Shown in pieces: positions 24,761-32,966 of a stretch of 49,503 nt of DNA. The stretch lies in assembly GCA_900543165.1 (NCBI GenBank), contig UQQQ01000006.1, positions 1-49,503 of the forward strand, given 5' to 3'. A program made the position numbers and the translations under genes. Each line of letters begins with the position of its first letter. Position 1 is the stretch's first letter. The stretch comes from an uncultured Dialister sp. (GTDB taxonomy: Bacteria; Bacillota; Negativicutes; Veillonellales; Dialisteraceae). The notes below the pieces were generated by a model. It did not search any database. It had not been told where the DNA came from and worked only from the letters and a program-made list of their open reading frames with translations.

Positions 24761-24920
24761 GGAAACACTGATTCAATCGTTGTCAGATTTTACTCTTGAA
24801 TTTTTATGCATAGCGAGGAATCACCTGACGCGAATAGCGAGCTATGTAAGGAAGGTTATGACGAAGCTATGTATAAAAATTTTTGTAAAATCTGACTCTG
24901 CGATTTAATCAGCGTTTCCC
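24761..24920. repeat. MITE-like 160-bp palindromic element, copy 1
   Basis: Terminal inverted repeats GGAAACACTGATTCAATCG and, at the other end, CGATTTAATCAGCGTTTCC, flanked by CTAA on both sides. Inner pairs (TGTCAGATTTTA / TAAAATCTGAC, ATTTTTATGCATAGC / GCTATGTATAAAAAT) make almost the whole element one long inverted repeat. It sits inside the dnaK-dnaJ interval. A near-identical copy is at 41657-41817. Confidence 0.85.
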
Positions 24921-24944
24921 TAATTTCTTTGAGGATAGAAAAGA

Positions 24945-26117
24945 ATGGCAGACAGCAGAGATTACTATGACGTGCTGGGCGTCAATAAAAGCGCCTCAGA
25001 CGATGAGATCAAGAAAGCATATCGCCGGCTGGCACGCAAGTACCATCCGGATCTGAATAAAGACAATCCAAAAGCCGCGGAAGAAAAATTCAAGGAAGTC
25101 AATGAAGCCTACCACGTCCTCTCCGATGCGGACAAGAGAGCGCAGTACGACCAGCTCGGACACGATGCTTTCACGCAGGCGGCCAGCGGCGGCGGCGCGG
25201 GCTACGGCGGCTTCGGACAGGGAGGCTTTGGCGGTTTCGGCGGTCAGGGTGGCTTTGGCGGCTTCGACATGGGCGACATCTTCGACATGTTCACCGGCGG
25301 CGGACGCAGACGGAGCAATGGTCCGGAGCAGGGCGCTGACCTCCGCTATGATATGGAGATCACCCTTCGCGAAGCAGCGACCGGTATCAAGAAGAAATTC
25401 ACCGTACCGAAGAATGACACCTGTAGCCACTGCCACGGCACCGGCGCCGAGCCAGGCTCCTCCATCGAGACCTGCCCCGACTGTCACGGCACCGGCCAGC
25501 AGCGTGTGGTACGGAATGGGCCTTTCGGACAGATGGTGAATATCATCACCTGCCAGCACTGTCAGGGCAGCGGCAAGATCATCAAAAACAAATGCTCCGA
25601 ATGCCGCGGCACCGGCACGATCCGCGTGAAAAAGACCATCGAAGTGAATATCCCTGCCGGTGCTGATACCGGCGTGCGTATGCGCGTCTCCGGTGAGGGC
25701 GAACCCGGCAAGCGCGGCGGCCCCAAGGGGGATCTCTACGTATACATCTACGTCAAAGACGATCCGGACTTCGAGCGTGACGGGGACGATCTCTACAAGA
25801 GCGTAGACATCACCTTCCCGGTCGCCGCTCTTGGCAGCACCATCAAGGTCAAGACCCTTGACAAAGAAGTCGAGCTCAAGATCCCCGCCGGCACGCAGAG
25901 CGGTACCCGCTTCCGCATCATCGGTGAAGGCATGCCGCACCTCCAGTCCAGCCGGAAGGGCAATCTGTACGTGGAAGTCAAAGTCACCGTACCAAAGCGC
26001 CTGAAGGAAGAGCAGAAAGAAGCCCTCCTGAACTACGCCCACCTCATGGGAGAGGACTGCGCGCAGTACAAAGGAAAGAGCTCCTGGCTTGATAAGATCA
26101 TCGATAAATTCAAATAA
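24945..26117 (+). CDS. dnaJ: chaperone protein DnaJ (Hsp40)
   Basis: A 390-residue type I Hsp40. J domain at residues 1-70 with HPD 34-36, a glycine/phenylalanine-rich linker (about 75-110), four CxxCxGxG zinc motifs (CSHCHGTG, CPDCHGTG, CQHCQGSG, CSECRGTG) and a C-terminal substrate-binding domain. Start ATG 24945 follows GAGGATAGAAAAG. A hairpin and a MITE-like element separate it from dnaK, but the gene order is conserved. It stimulates DnaK ATPase and delivers substrates. Confidence 0.97.
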   Translation: MADSRDYYDVLGVNKSASDDEIKKAYRRLARKYHPDLNKDNPKAAEEKFKEVNEAYHVLSDADKRAQYDQLGHDAFTQAASGGGAGYGGFGQGGFGGFGGQGGFGGFDMGDIFDMFTGGGRRRSNGPEQGADLRYDMEITLREAATGIKKKFTVPKNDTCSHCHGTGAEPGSSIETCPDCHGTGQQRVVRNGPFGQMVNIITCQHCQGSGKIIKNKCSECRGTGTIRVKKTIEVNIPAGADTGVRMRVSGEGEPGKRGGPKGDLYVYIYVKDDPDFERDGDDLYKSVDITFPVAALGSTIKVKTLDKEVELKIPAGTQSGTRFRIIGEGMPHLQSSRKGNLYVEVKVTVPKRLKEEQKEALLNYAHLMGEDCAQYKGKSSWLDKIIDKFK

Positions 26118-26126
26118 GACACTTGA

Positions 26127-26168
26127 AACCGCTTGGCGGATGGATTCCATTCGCCAAGCGGTTTTTTT
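26127..26168 (+). terminator. terminator of the hrcA-dnaJ operon
   Basis: Perfect 12-bp stem AACCGCTTGGCG / CGCCAAGCGGTT with 13-base loop and a seven-T tail, 10 bases after the dnaJ stop. Confidence 0.94.
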
Positions 26169-26266
26169 ATGAAATGGACGCGTTTCCATGTCCTCCTTTT
26201 GCCGATCCATACCTGACTGTAGGAGACGCCATAGCTCGAAAAGGAAAGTGCCTGATATAGGGAGAT

Positions 26267-26313
26267 GACTGTGAAAATGCCGGGTCTGCACTCGACATTT
26301 TCACAGTCTTTTT
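26267..26313 (+). terminator. second, unassigned terminator after dnaJ
   Basis: Perfect 13-bp stem GACTGTGAAAATG / CATTTTCACAGTC with a 16-base loop and TTTTT. dnaJ already has its own terminator, and no gene lies between 26169 and 26266. It may end a short RNA, back up the first, or insulate the island that follows. Confidence 0.8.
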
Positions 26314-26405
26314 ATTCAGGAGCATGAAGTATCCAGTACCATAGAAAATGAAACTTATCCGGTGCGGGAGCTGTTTTCCCGGTCGGAAAAAGGGAGGGAA
26401 ACGTC

Positions 26406-27014
26406 ATGGGAAATTTATATGGATATATCCGCGTCAGCACCAGAGAACAGAATGAGGACAGGCAGATTCTTGCACTGAAAGAACTTTCTATCCCGGGGAA
26501 ACATTTGTTTGTTGATAAGCAATCCGGTAAGGATTTTGAACGTCCTCAGTACCGGAAAATGGTACGGAAACTAAAAAAAGACGACCTGCTCTATATCAAG
26601 AGCATCGACCGTCTGGGGCGTAACTATTCTGAAATTCTGGAGCAATGGCGGATACTGACCAAGGAAAAAGGAATTGACATCGTGGTGCTGGATATGCCTT
26701 TACTGGATACCCGTCGGGGCAAAGACCTGCTAGGGACATTCCTCAGCGATATTGTGCTGCAGGTATTGTCCTTTGTGGCAGAAAACGAGCGAAACAATAT
26801 CCGACAGCGCCAAGCAGAAGGAATTGCCGCAGCTAAAGCCAGAGGTGTCCGCTTTGGTCGCCCACCAAAGCCTTTACCGGAAAATTTCCATCACCTATAC
26901 CAACAATGGAAAAATGGAAAAATTACCGGCACAGCTGCTGCAAAGCTATGTGGCATGCCACTTTCTACCTTCCGCTATCGTGCAGAGATTTACGAAAAAG
27001 CCAAATTATTGTAA
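26406..27014 (+). CDS. serine recombinase (resolvase/invertase family)
   Basis: A 202-residue small serine recombinase. The catalytic S11 is in YIRVSTREQ; the conserved IKSIDRLGRNY and the D...RRGKDLLGTFLSDIVLQVLSFVAENER helix follow; the C-terminal helix-turn-helix is KITGTAAAKLCGMPLSTFRYR. The family includes Hin-type invertases and transposon resolvases; 'Mpi-like master invertase' is a common annotation for relatives in gut Firmicutes. Start ATG 26406 follows GGGAGGGAAAC. It begins an island whose genes lie on the same strand and could either mobilise it or switch part of it. Confidence 0.9.
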   Translation: MGNLYGYIRVSTREQNEDRQILALKELSIPGKHLFVDKQSGKDFERPQYRKMVRKLKKDDLLYIKSIDRLGRNYSEILEQWRILTKEKGIDIVVLDMPLLDTRRGKDLLGTFLSDIVLQVLSFVAENERNNIRQRQAEGIAAAKARGVRFGRPPKPLPENFHHLYQQWKNGKITGTAAAKLCGMPLSTFRYRAEIYEKAKLL

Positions 27015-27232
27015 GCAGGTGTTTTTACAGGAATGTGTACCTTTCTGTAAAATGTTTGCTTTTTAGCTATAAGAAAATGATACCACAGAACACTGGCTTT
27101 TTCCATATAAAATCTGTGAATAAAAGTCTTTTTGCCATTTCTCAAACACCTAAAAATACACCTGCGAAAAGGTACACCATCTTGTAGGTGGTTACCTTTC
27201 TGTCAGCGCATGGATATATGAGGTGTAAAGAA
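27015..27232. other. gap between recombinase and methylase genes
   Basis: About 220 AT-rich bases with no gene. It contains the 30-base dyad at 27023-27052 and a second set of related words (AAAGGTACAC at 27168, GTTACCTTTCTGTCAG at 27190), inverted and direct matches to GTGTACCTTTCTGT in the dyad. The RBS GAGGTG of the next gene is at the end. Confidence 0.5.
27023..27052. promoter_or_regulatory. 30-base dyad downstream of the recombinase gene
   Basis: TTTTACAG and CTGTAAAA arms are 14 bases apart; they begin nine bases after the recombinase stop. It could be a recombinase crossover/accessory site or an operator. Confidence 0.45.
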
Positions 27233-27892
27233 ATGGCAGAACGACAGGTCAAGTCAAAGCAGCGTGTGACAGATCACGGCGAGGTATTTACTGCCGAGCG
27301 TGAAGTAAAAGCCATGTGCGACCTTGTAAAACAGGAAACAGAACGAATAGAAAGCCGATTTTTAGAGCCTGCCTGCGGAAATGGGAATTTTCTTGTGGAA
27401 GTTCTTCGCCGGAAGCTGGCAGTGGTAAAAAGTCGTTACAGGAAAAGCCCCTTTGATTATGAACGGTACTCCGTACTGGCAATGACCAGTCTGTACGGAG
27501 TTGACATTTTGGAGGATAACGCAGAGGAATGCCGTCAGCGGCTGTTTGACATCTGGGACAAGGAATATACCGCCAATGCCAAAGCCCAGGCAAACGAACA
27601 GTGCCGGGAGGCGGTACGGTTTATCCTGCGCAAGAACATTCTGTGCGGAGATGCGCTCACCATGCTCCAATCAGACGGTTCCCCTATTGTTTTTGCAGAG
27701 TGGAGCCTTGTTACAGGCAATCAGATGAAGCGCCGTGATTTTGCACTGGATGAGCTTCTGAACGGACACGAGGAGGAGATGAATATTTTCATGATCGGCT
27801 GGGAGTATGACGAAGAAGTTCAGGCATTTATCCCACCGCCCATCAAGGAATATCCGTTGACCGATTACAGGAGGGTGCAGGATTATGAGTGA
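27233..27892 (+). CDS. methylase-like protein lacking the catalytic NPPY motif
   Basis: A 219-residue Rossmann-fold protein like the N-terminal part of N6-adenine DNA methyltransferases. TDHGEVFTAEREVKAMCDLV precedes the SAM motif I FLEPACGNGNFL (about residues 42-53) and the acidic motif YGVDILEDNA. Where motif IV (D/N-PP-Y/F) should be, the sequence reads FAEWSLVTGNQMKRRDF instead, so transfer activity is doubtful. Start ATG 27233 follows GAGGTGTAAAG. Its end overlaps the next methylase gene by eight bases, so the two are coupled; it may be a non-catalytic partner subunit. Confidence 0.75.
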   Translation: MAERQVKSKQRVTDHGEVFTAEREVKAMCDLVKQETERIESRFLEPACGNGNFLVEVLRRKLAVVKSRYRKSPFDYERYSVLAMTSLYGVDILEDNAEECRQRLFDIWDKEYTANAKAQANEQCREAVRFILRKNILCGDALTMLQSDGSPIVFAEWSLVTGNQMKRRDFALDELLNGHEEEMNIFMIGWEYDEEVQAFIPPPIKEYPLTDYRRVQDYE

Positions 27893-29444
27893 TTTTTATA
27901 GCAGCATGTATAACCCGGATGTGCTCACATGTCTGGCGAATCTGTCCAACGATGAGGTATTCACACCGCCGGAGGTGGCAAACCGGATGCTGGATATGCT
28001 GCCGGAAGAACTGTGGCATGACAGCAGCGCCACATTTCTCGACCCGGCCTGCAAGTCCGGGGTGTTCCTGCGGGAAATTGCCAAACGGCTGATTGAGGGC
28101 TTACAAGAGGAAATCCCGGATTTGCAGGAACGCATCGACCACATTTTTCACAAGCAGCTGTATGGCATTGCCATCACGGAATTAACCAGCCTTCTCTCCC
28201 GAAGAAGTGTGTATTGTTCCAAGTATCCCAACAGCAAGTATTCCATCACGCATTTTGAGGACACCAGCGGCAATATCCGATACAAGCGGATCCCGCACCG
28301 CTGGCAGAACGGCAAGTGCCTGTTCTGCGGTGCCTCTGAAAGTGAATACGAGCGAGGGGATGAGCTGGAAACCCACGCTTATGAGTGGATACATACGATC
28401 AACCCGGAGGAGATATTTAAGATGAAATTTGATGTCATAATCGGCAATCCGCCGTATCAGTTGAGTGATGGCGGTGCACAAGCAAGTGCTATTCCAATTT
28501 ATCACAGATTTATCGAGCAAGCAAAAAAACTCAAGCCTCGTTATTTAACTATGATTACTCCGTCCAGATGGTTTGCAGGTGGCCGAGGACTTGATAGTTT
28601 CAGAAACACCATGTTGCACGACAGTCGGATAAAAGTAATTTGTGATTACCCTGATGCTTCAGATTGCTTTCCGGGTGTAGAAATTAAGGGTGGCGTTAAT
28701 TACTTCTTGTGGGATAGAGACTATTCTGGAAATTGTACAATCAACACATATGAACGAGGTAAAATAACATCCACTGCTACGAGACCTATGTTAGAGAATG
28801 GATGTGATATATTTATTAGAAACAATAATCTTGTGGCAATATATAAAAAAGTACGTGAAAAAGGCGAAACATCATTTATGTCGATAGTTTCTTCAATGAG
28901 ACCTTTCGGCTTACGAGGAGACTTCTTTAAAAACTCCGAAAAATATAATTTGCCAAGTGTAAGGGATGTATATAAAGAAGGAGATATTATTATTCATGGC
29001 TTAGAAAAAAACAAAAGAGTCCAAAAATATGTTTCCGCTACTTATCCTTTTCCCAAGAGAGAATATATAGCAAAATATAAAATGTTTATGTCTCGAAATC
29101 AAGGGACAGGCATGTTAGGAGAAACTTTTTCTACCCCAATTTTTGCAGGGCCAAATGAAGCTTGTACAGAAACATTTCTGGTTATTGGACTATTTGAAGC
29201 AGAACAAGAAATGATGAATTGTTGGTCATATATGACGACCAAGTTTTTCAGAACGATGGTGGGAGTAAGAAAAGTTGATCAAAGCATGTCGCAGAGTGTA
29301 TATTCATATGTTCCTATGCAAGACTTCTCCAAACCGTGGACAGATGAAGAACTCTACGAGAAATACGACTTAACAGACGAAGAAATTGCTTTCATCGAAA
29401 GCATGATTCGACCGATGGATTTCGATAAAGAGGAGCAGAACTAA
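27885..29444 (+). CDS. Eco57I-like N6-adenine DNA methyltransferase
   Basis: A 519-residue DNA methyltransferase. DEVFTPPEVANRMLDMLP leads to SAM motif I FLDPACKSGVFL (about residues 48-59). A CLFCGAS half zinc-knuckle precedes ETHAYEWIH. Catalytic motif IV IIGNPPYQ is near residue 187. The rest is probably the target-recognition domain. DNA up to about 28430 is GC-balanced like the upstream gene; beyond, through the target-recognition region and the next gene, it is clearly AT-rich. The stop is followed immediately by the next ATG. It would protect host DNA against the island's nuclease. Confidence 0.85.
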   Translation: MSDFYSSMYNPDVLTCLANLSNDEVFTPPEVANRMLDMLPEELWHDSSATFLDPACKSGVFLREIAKRLIEGLQEEIPDLQERIDHIFHKQLYGIAITELTSLLSRRSVYCSKYPNSKYSITHFEDTSGNIRYKRIPHRWQNGKCLFCGASESEYERGDELETHAYEWIHTINPEEIFKMKFDVIIGNPPYQLSDGGAQASAIPIYHRFIEQAKKLKPRYLTMITPSRWFAGGRGLDSFRNTMLHDSRIKVICDYPDASDCFPGVEIKGGVNYFLWDRDYSGNCTINTYERGKITSTATRPMLENGCDIFIRNNNLVAIYKKVREKGETSFMSIVSSMRPFGLRGDFFKNSEKYNLPSVRDVYKEGDIIIHGLEKNKRVQKYVSATYPFPKREYIAKYKMFMSRNQGTGMLGETFSTPIFAGPNEACTETFLVIGLFEAEQEMMNCWSYMTTKFFRTMVGVRKVDQSMSQSVYSYVPMQDFSKPWTDEELYEKYDLTDEEIAFIESMIRPMDFDKEEQN

Positions 29445-29897
29445 ATGGAATTTGAATTTGTAAAAGAATGGATTGACCGAGGAGACAAAGAAGAAAATTA
29501 TATATTCAAATTTTTTTGCTATTTCGTTGCTTTCAATTGGCTATACAATCAAGAAACAGACGAGAATAAAGAATATGAACGTGTAAAGGCGTATGTAGAA
29601 AAAAAGATTTCTAAGTGGGATGACTATCATCCTTTCTTATCCTTGAATCAAGAATGGAAATGGCCGGTAAGAGATGATAAAAAAGGAAATGTTAAAAGCT
29701 ATATAAAAAATGAAGAAGACGATACAGTAAAATTGTTTTTGCAGATTTATCAAGTTCGATGCAATCTTTTTCATGGCTCAAAAAGTATGAGGACTGATAG
29801 AAATAAAGTACTGGTGGAAGATAGCTGTAAAATACTCCATGATTTTTTGATGCGGATAATTAATGATGGTTTGGAAGGTGACTATTGTGCCGACTGA
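29445..29897 (+). CDS. HEPN-like small protein
   Basis: A 150-residue, mostly helical, AT-rich gene product. IYQVRCNLFHGSKS contains R105-x4-H110, the RX4-6H motif of HEPN ribonucleases, in the usual context of a late helix (VRCNLFHG). Residues about 20-35 are hydrophobic/aromatic (FKFFCYFVAFNWLYN). It begins directly after the methylase stop and overlaps the helicase gene by 11 bases, so it is embedded in the operon. By analogy it may be an RNase acting on infection, or an accessory subunit. The HEPN call rests on one motif and helical character. Confidence 0.6.
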   Translation: MEFEFVKEWIDRGDKEENYIFKFFCYFVAFNWLYNQETDENKEYERVKAYVEKKISKWDDYHPFLSLNQEWKWPVRDDKKGNVKSYIKNEEDDTVKLFLQIYQVRCNLFHGSKSMRTDRNKVLVEDSCKILHDFLMRIINDGLEGDYCAD

Positions 29898-32766
29898 TTT
29901 TTTCCCACAACGTCCCAATGCTCACCCGATGATATACGCCTACGAGGACACCAACCCACAGTATCAAGGGCTTCTAAAGGTGGGGTATACCGCCATCGAT
30001 GTGGACAAGCGTGTGGCCCAGCAGTACCCCACCAAACGACCGGATGGCAGCGTTCCTTACCGCATTGTCTACCGGGAAAGTGCCATGTATCCGGACGGTT
30101 CCTCGTTCACGGACCATGATGTTCATCGTGCCCTGAAGCGCAAGCAGATTGCCGGCATGGGCGGCGAATGGTTTCGCTGTACCGTAGACGATGTGCGGGC
30201 GGCGGTGCTGGCCGTTAAAAACCATACTGCCAATGTGGAGAACCGGGTCAACAGCTTCACCATGCGCCCGGAACAGCAGGAAGCCGTGGACAAAACCGCC
30301 GCTTATTTTCAGAGTGCTTATGAGGAGGACTCTACACGCTACCCCAAGTTTTTGTGGAACTGCAAAATGCGCTTCGGCAAAACCTTTGCGTCCTATCAGC
30401 TTGCAAAGAAAATGGGATTCAAGAGGATTCTGATTCTGACCTTCAAACCTGCTGTGGTCAGTGCGTGGCAGGAGGACTTGAACAGCCATATTGATTTTGA
30501 GGGCTGGCAATTTATCAGCCGCAACACAGAGCTGACCTATGAAACGGCGGACAAGTCTCGTCCCATTGTCTGCTTTGGCTCTTTTCAGGACTATCTGGGA
30601 GTGAATAGGGAAACCGGTGGCATCAAGGCAAAAAACGAGTGGGTACATTCCACCAACTGGGATTTGGTGATCTTTGACGAGTACCACTTCGGAGCATGGA
30701 AAGATACCGCCAAAAAGCTGTTTGAGCAGGAGGACGAGGACAGCTACGACAGTGAGGATATGGATACGTATGACCGTGGCAACGCCTACGATGAAACGTT
30801 CCTCCCCATCACAACCATGTATTATCTCTATCTGTCCGGTACGCCGTTTCGGGCGCTGAATTCCGGCGAATTTATCGAGGATCAGATTTACAACTGGACA
30901 TACTCGGATGAACAGCGGGCAAAGGAAAATTGGCAGGGTGATGGAAATCCCTATGCAGCACTGCCTCGCATGGTGATGATGACTTACCGCATCCCAGACA
31001 GTATCCGTCAGATCGCCATGCAGGGCGAGTTCAACGAGTTTGACCTGAATGTCTTTTTCTCTGCCAAAGGCAAAGGGGCGGAGGCTTCCTTTGTCTATGA
31101 AAATGAGGTGCAGAAGTGGTTGGATCTCATTCGGGGTGCTTATCTGGAAACCAGTGTGGATGATTTGAAACTGGGTGCTAAGAAACCCGCCATGCCGTAT
31201 GCCGATGTACGTCTGCTGAATGTCTTGCAGCATACACTTTGGTTTCTCCCCAATGTAGCTTCCTGCTGTGCGATGAAAAATCTGCTGATGCAGAAGCAGA
31301 ATGCGTTCTATCATGATTACACCATCAATGTCTGTGCAGGGACGAGTGCCGGAATCGGTGCAGCGGCTCTGGAGCCGGTGCAAAAATCCATGCGTGACCC
31401 ATTGGAAAGCAAGACCATCACCCTCTCCTGCGGTAAACTGACAACGGGCGTTACAGTCAAGCCATGGACAGGCATTTTTATGCTGCGCAATCTGTCCAGC
31501 CCGGAAACCTATTTCCAGGCGGCGTTTCGTGTGCAAAGCCCGTGGGAAATCACAACGGACGGCGGCAAAAAAGAAATCGTCAAAAAGGAATGCTATGTGT
31601 TTGACTTTGCTCTTGACCGAGCGCTCAAACAGATTTCCGATTACAGCTGCCGCTTGAACATTGACGAAGGCAACCCGGAAAAGAAGGTAGCGGAGTTTAT
31701 CAATTTCCTTCCGGTCATCGCTTACGATGGCAGCACCATGCGGCAGATTGATGCGGGCGAGGTACTGGACATCGCTATGGCAGGTACATCTGCCACCCTG
31801 CTTGCCAAACGTTGGGAAAGTGCACTGCTTGTCAATGTGGATAACGATACTCTTTCCCGTTTGATGGCTACTCCGGCGGCGATGGAAGCTCTGATGAAAA
31901 TCGAAGGGTTCCGCAGTCTGAACAAGGATATACAGACCATTATCAACAAGTCCGAAGCTGTAAAAAAGACAAAAAAAGAGGGCACAGAAAAACTCACGCC
32001 AAAAGAGAAAAAAGAGCTGAGCGAGGAAGAAAAAGAGTACAAATCCAAACGCAAACAGATTCAGGAGAAGCTGATTAAGTTTGCTACCCGTATTCCAGTT
32101 TTTATGTACCTGACCGATTATAGGGAACGATGCCTGAAGGATGTTATTACACAGCTGGAACCAAGGCTTTTCAAGAAAGTAACGGGTCTGGATGTCAAAG
32201 ATTTTGAGTTGCTGGTATCTCTCGGTGTGTTTAACGATTCGCTGATGAACGATGCTGTTTACAAGTTCAAGAGATACGAAGATGCCAGTTTGAGCTACAC
32301 AGGCATTGACCGGCATGAAGGTGAAAACCGTGGCGGTTGGGATACGGTTATCTCGGATGCTGACTATAACAGTATGTTCGCTCTGCAACAGACTTCGATG
32401 GAAGCACCGATTCCTTCTGCGGATGATTTGCCGGAAAAACCGTTTCTGGATTTTGCGGAAGCTGTCCGAGATATGGATCAGCCCAAAAAGAAGCTGCAAG
32501 CCGCAGAAAAACCGGCTGCGTATCGGCGGCATTTAGAAAAGCCGCGCTGCACCTCGCCAGTGCCAAAACCGGCAGAACCTGCACTACACACGCAGGTGGA
32601 TTTGTCCCGTGTTGTGGTTGGCGGTCAGCTTCGGCATAAAGCATTCGGCATGGGGACGGTAAAAGAAATCCGAGGCGGCTTGATGATTGTACGGTTTGGA
32701 GAAACGGAGAAAAAGTTTCAGTTCCCTGGTGCATTGCTGCAAGGCTTCCTGAGCCTGCCGGAATGA
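29887..32766 (+). CDS. GIY-YIG nuclease fused to a superfamily 2 helicase
   Basis: A 959-residue restriction-type protein. Residues about 14-100 form a GIY-YIG-type domain (T5orf172-like): MIYAYEDT, then LLKVGYT, R42 and the acidic GGEWF. An SF2 motor follows: Walker A variant NCKMRFGKTF (about 158-167), DEYH box 264-267, SGTP motif III 317-320 and FQAAFRVQ motif VI. A lysine-rich linker lies near 700-725, and the C-terminal ~50 residues (GGQLRHKAFGMGTV) resemble a tudor-like UvrD tail. GTG 29887 has GGAAGGTGA upstream; an ATG at 29929 is the alternative. Likely the DNA-translocating/cleaving part of the system. Confidence 0.82.
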   Translation: MPTDFFPQRPNAHPMIYAYEDTNPQYQGLLKVGYTAIDVDKRVAQQYPTKRPDGSVPYRIVYRESAMYPDGSSFTDHDVHRALKRKQIAGMGGEWFRCTVDDVRAAVLAVKNHTANVENRVNSFTMRPEQQEAVDKTAAYFQSAYEEDSTRYPKFLWNCKMRFGKTFASYQLAKKMGFKRILILTFKPAVVSAWQEDLNSHIDFEGWQFISRNTELTYETADKSRPIVCFGSFQDYLGVNRETGGIKAKNEWVHSTNWDLVIFDEYHFGAWKDTAKKLFEQEDEDSYDSEDMDTYDRGNAYDETFLPITTMYYLYLSGTPFRALNSGEFIEDQIYNWTYSDEQRAKENWQGDGNPYAALPRMVMMTYRIPDSIRQIAMQGEFNEFDLNVFFSAKGKGAEASFVYENEVQKWLDLIRGAYLETSVDDLKLGAKKPAMPYADVRLLNVLQHTLWFLPNVASCCAMKNLLMQKQNAFYHDYTINVCAGTSAGIGAAALEPVQKSMRDPLESKTITLSCGKLTTGVTVKPWTGIFMLRNLSSPETYFQAAFRVQSPWEITTDGGKKEIVKKECYVFDFALDRALKQISDYSCRLNIDEGNPEKKVAEFINFLPVIAYDGSTMRQIDAGEVLDIAMAGTSATLLAKRWESALLVNVDNDTLSRLMATPAAMEALMKIEGFRSLNKDIQTIINKSEAVKKTKKEGTEKLTPKEKKELSEEEKEYKSKRKQIQEKLIKFATRIPVFMYLTDYRERCLKDVITQLEPRLFKKVTGLDVKDFELLVSLGVFNDSLMNDAVYKFKRYEDASLSYTGIDRHEGENRGGWDTVISDADYNSMFALQQTSMEAPIPSADDLPEKPFLDFAEAVRDMDQPKKKLQAAEKPAAYRRHLEKPRCTSPVPKPAEPALHTQVDLSRVVVGGQLRHKAFGMGTVKEIRGGLMIVRFGETEKKFQFPGALLQGFLSLPE

Positions 32767-32804
32767 TGCAACCATAAAACCACGCTATAAAAATGAATGC
32801 AAAG

Positions 32805-32848
32805 AACCGATGTGTTTTTCGTAAAAGAGAGATGCATCGGTTTTTCTT
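32805..32848 (+). terminator. terminator after the island operon
   Basis: AACCGATG / CATCGGTT arms with a 22-base loop, followed by a T-rich tail (TTTTTCTTTTT). It begins about 40 bases after the helicase stop. Confidence 0.65.
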
Positions 32849-32898
32849 TTTGAAGAAAGCGACTAAGGAGACTTCTTCTTTCTCTGTGCATGAAATTT

Positions 32899-32927
32899 TT
32901 GCACCATCGTTCGTCGCATGATACAAT
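32899..32927 (+). promoter_or_regulatory. promoter of the holB operon
   Basis: TTGCAC (32899-32904), 17-base spacer, TACAAT (32922-32927), about 40 bases upstream of the holB start. Confidence 0.8.
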
Positions 32928-32966
32928 AGAATGTGAGTTTTTAGGATAATTTTCAAGGAGCGAGTG

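Noticed and set aside
27233..29444. A single methylase gene split by frameshift
   Set aside because: Both genes have their own SAM motif I and own starts, so they are two proteins.
29974..32532. Long open frame opposite the GIY-YIG/helicase gene
   Set aside because: No recognisable protein and no start signals; the plus strand carries all helicase motifs.
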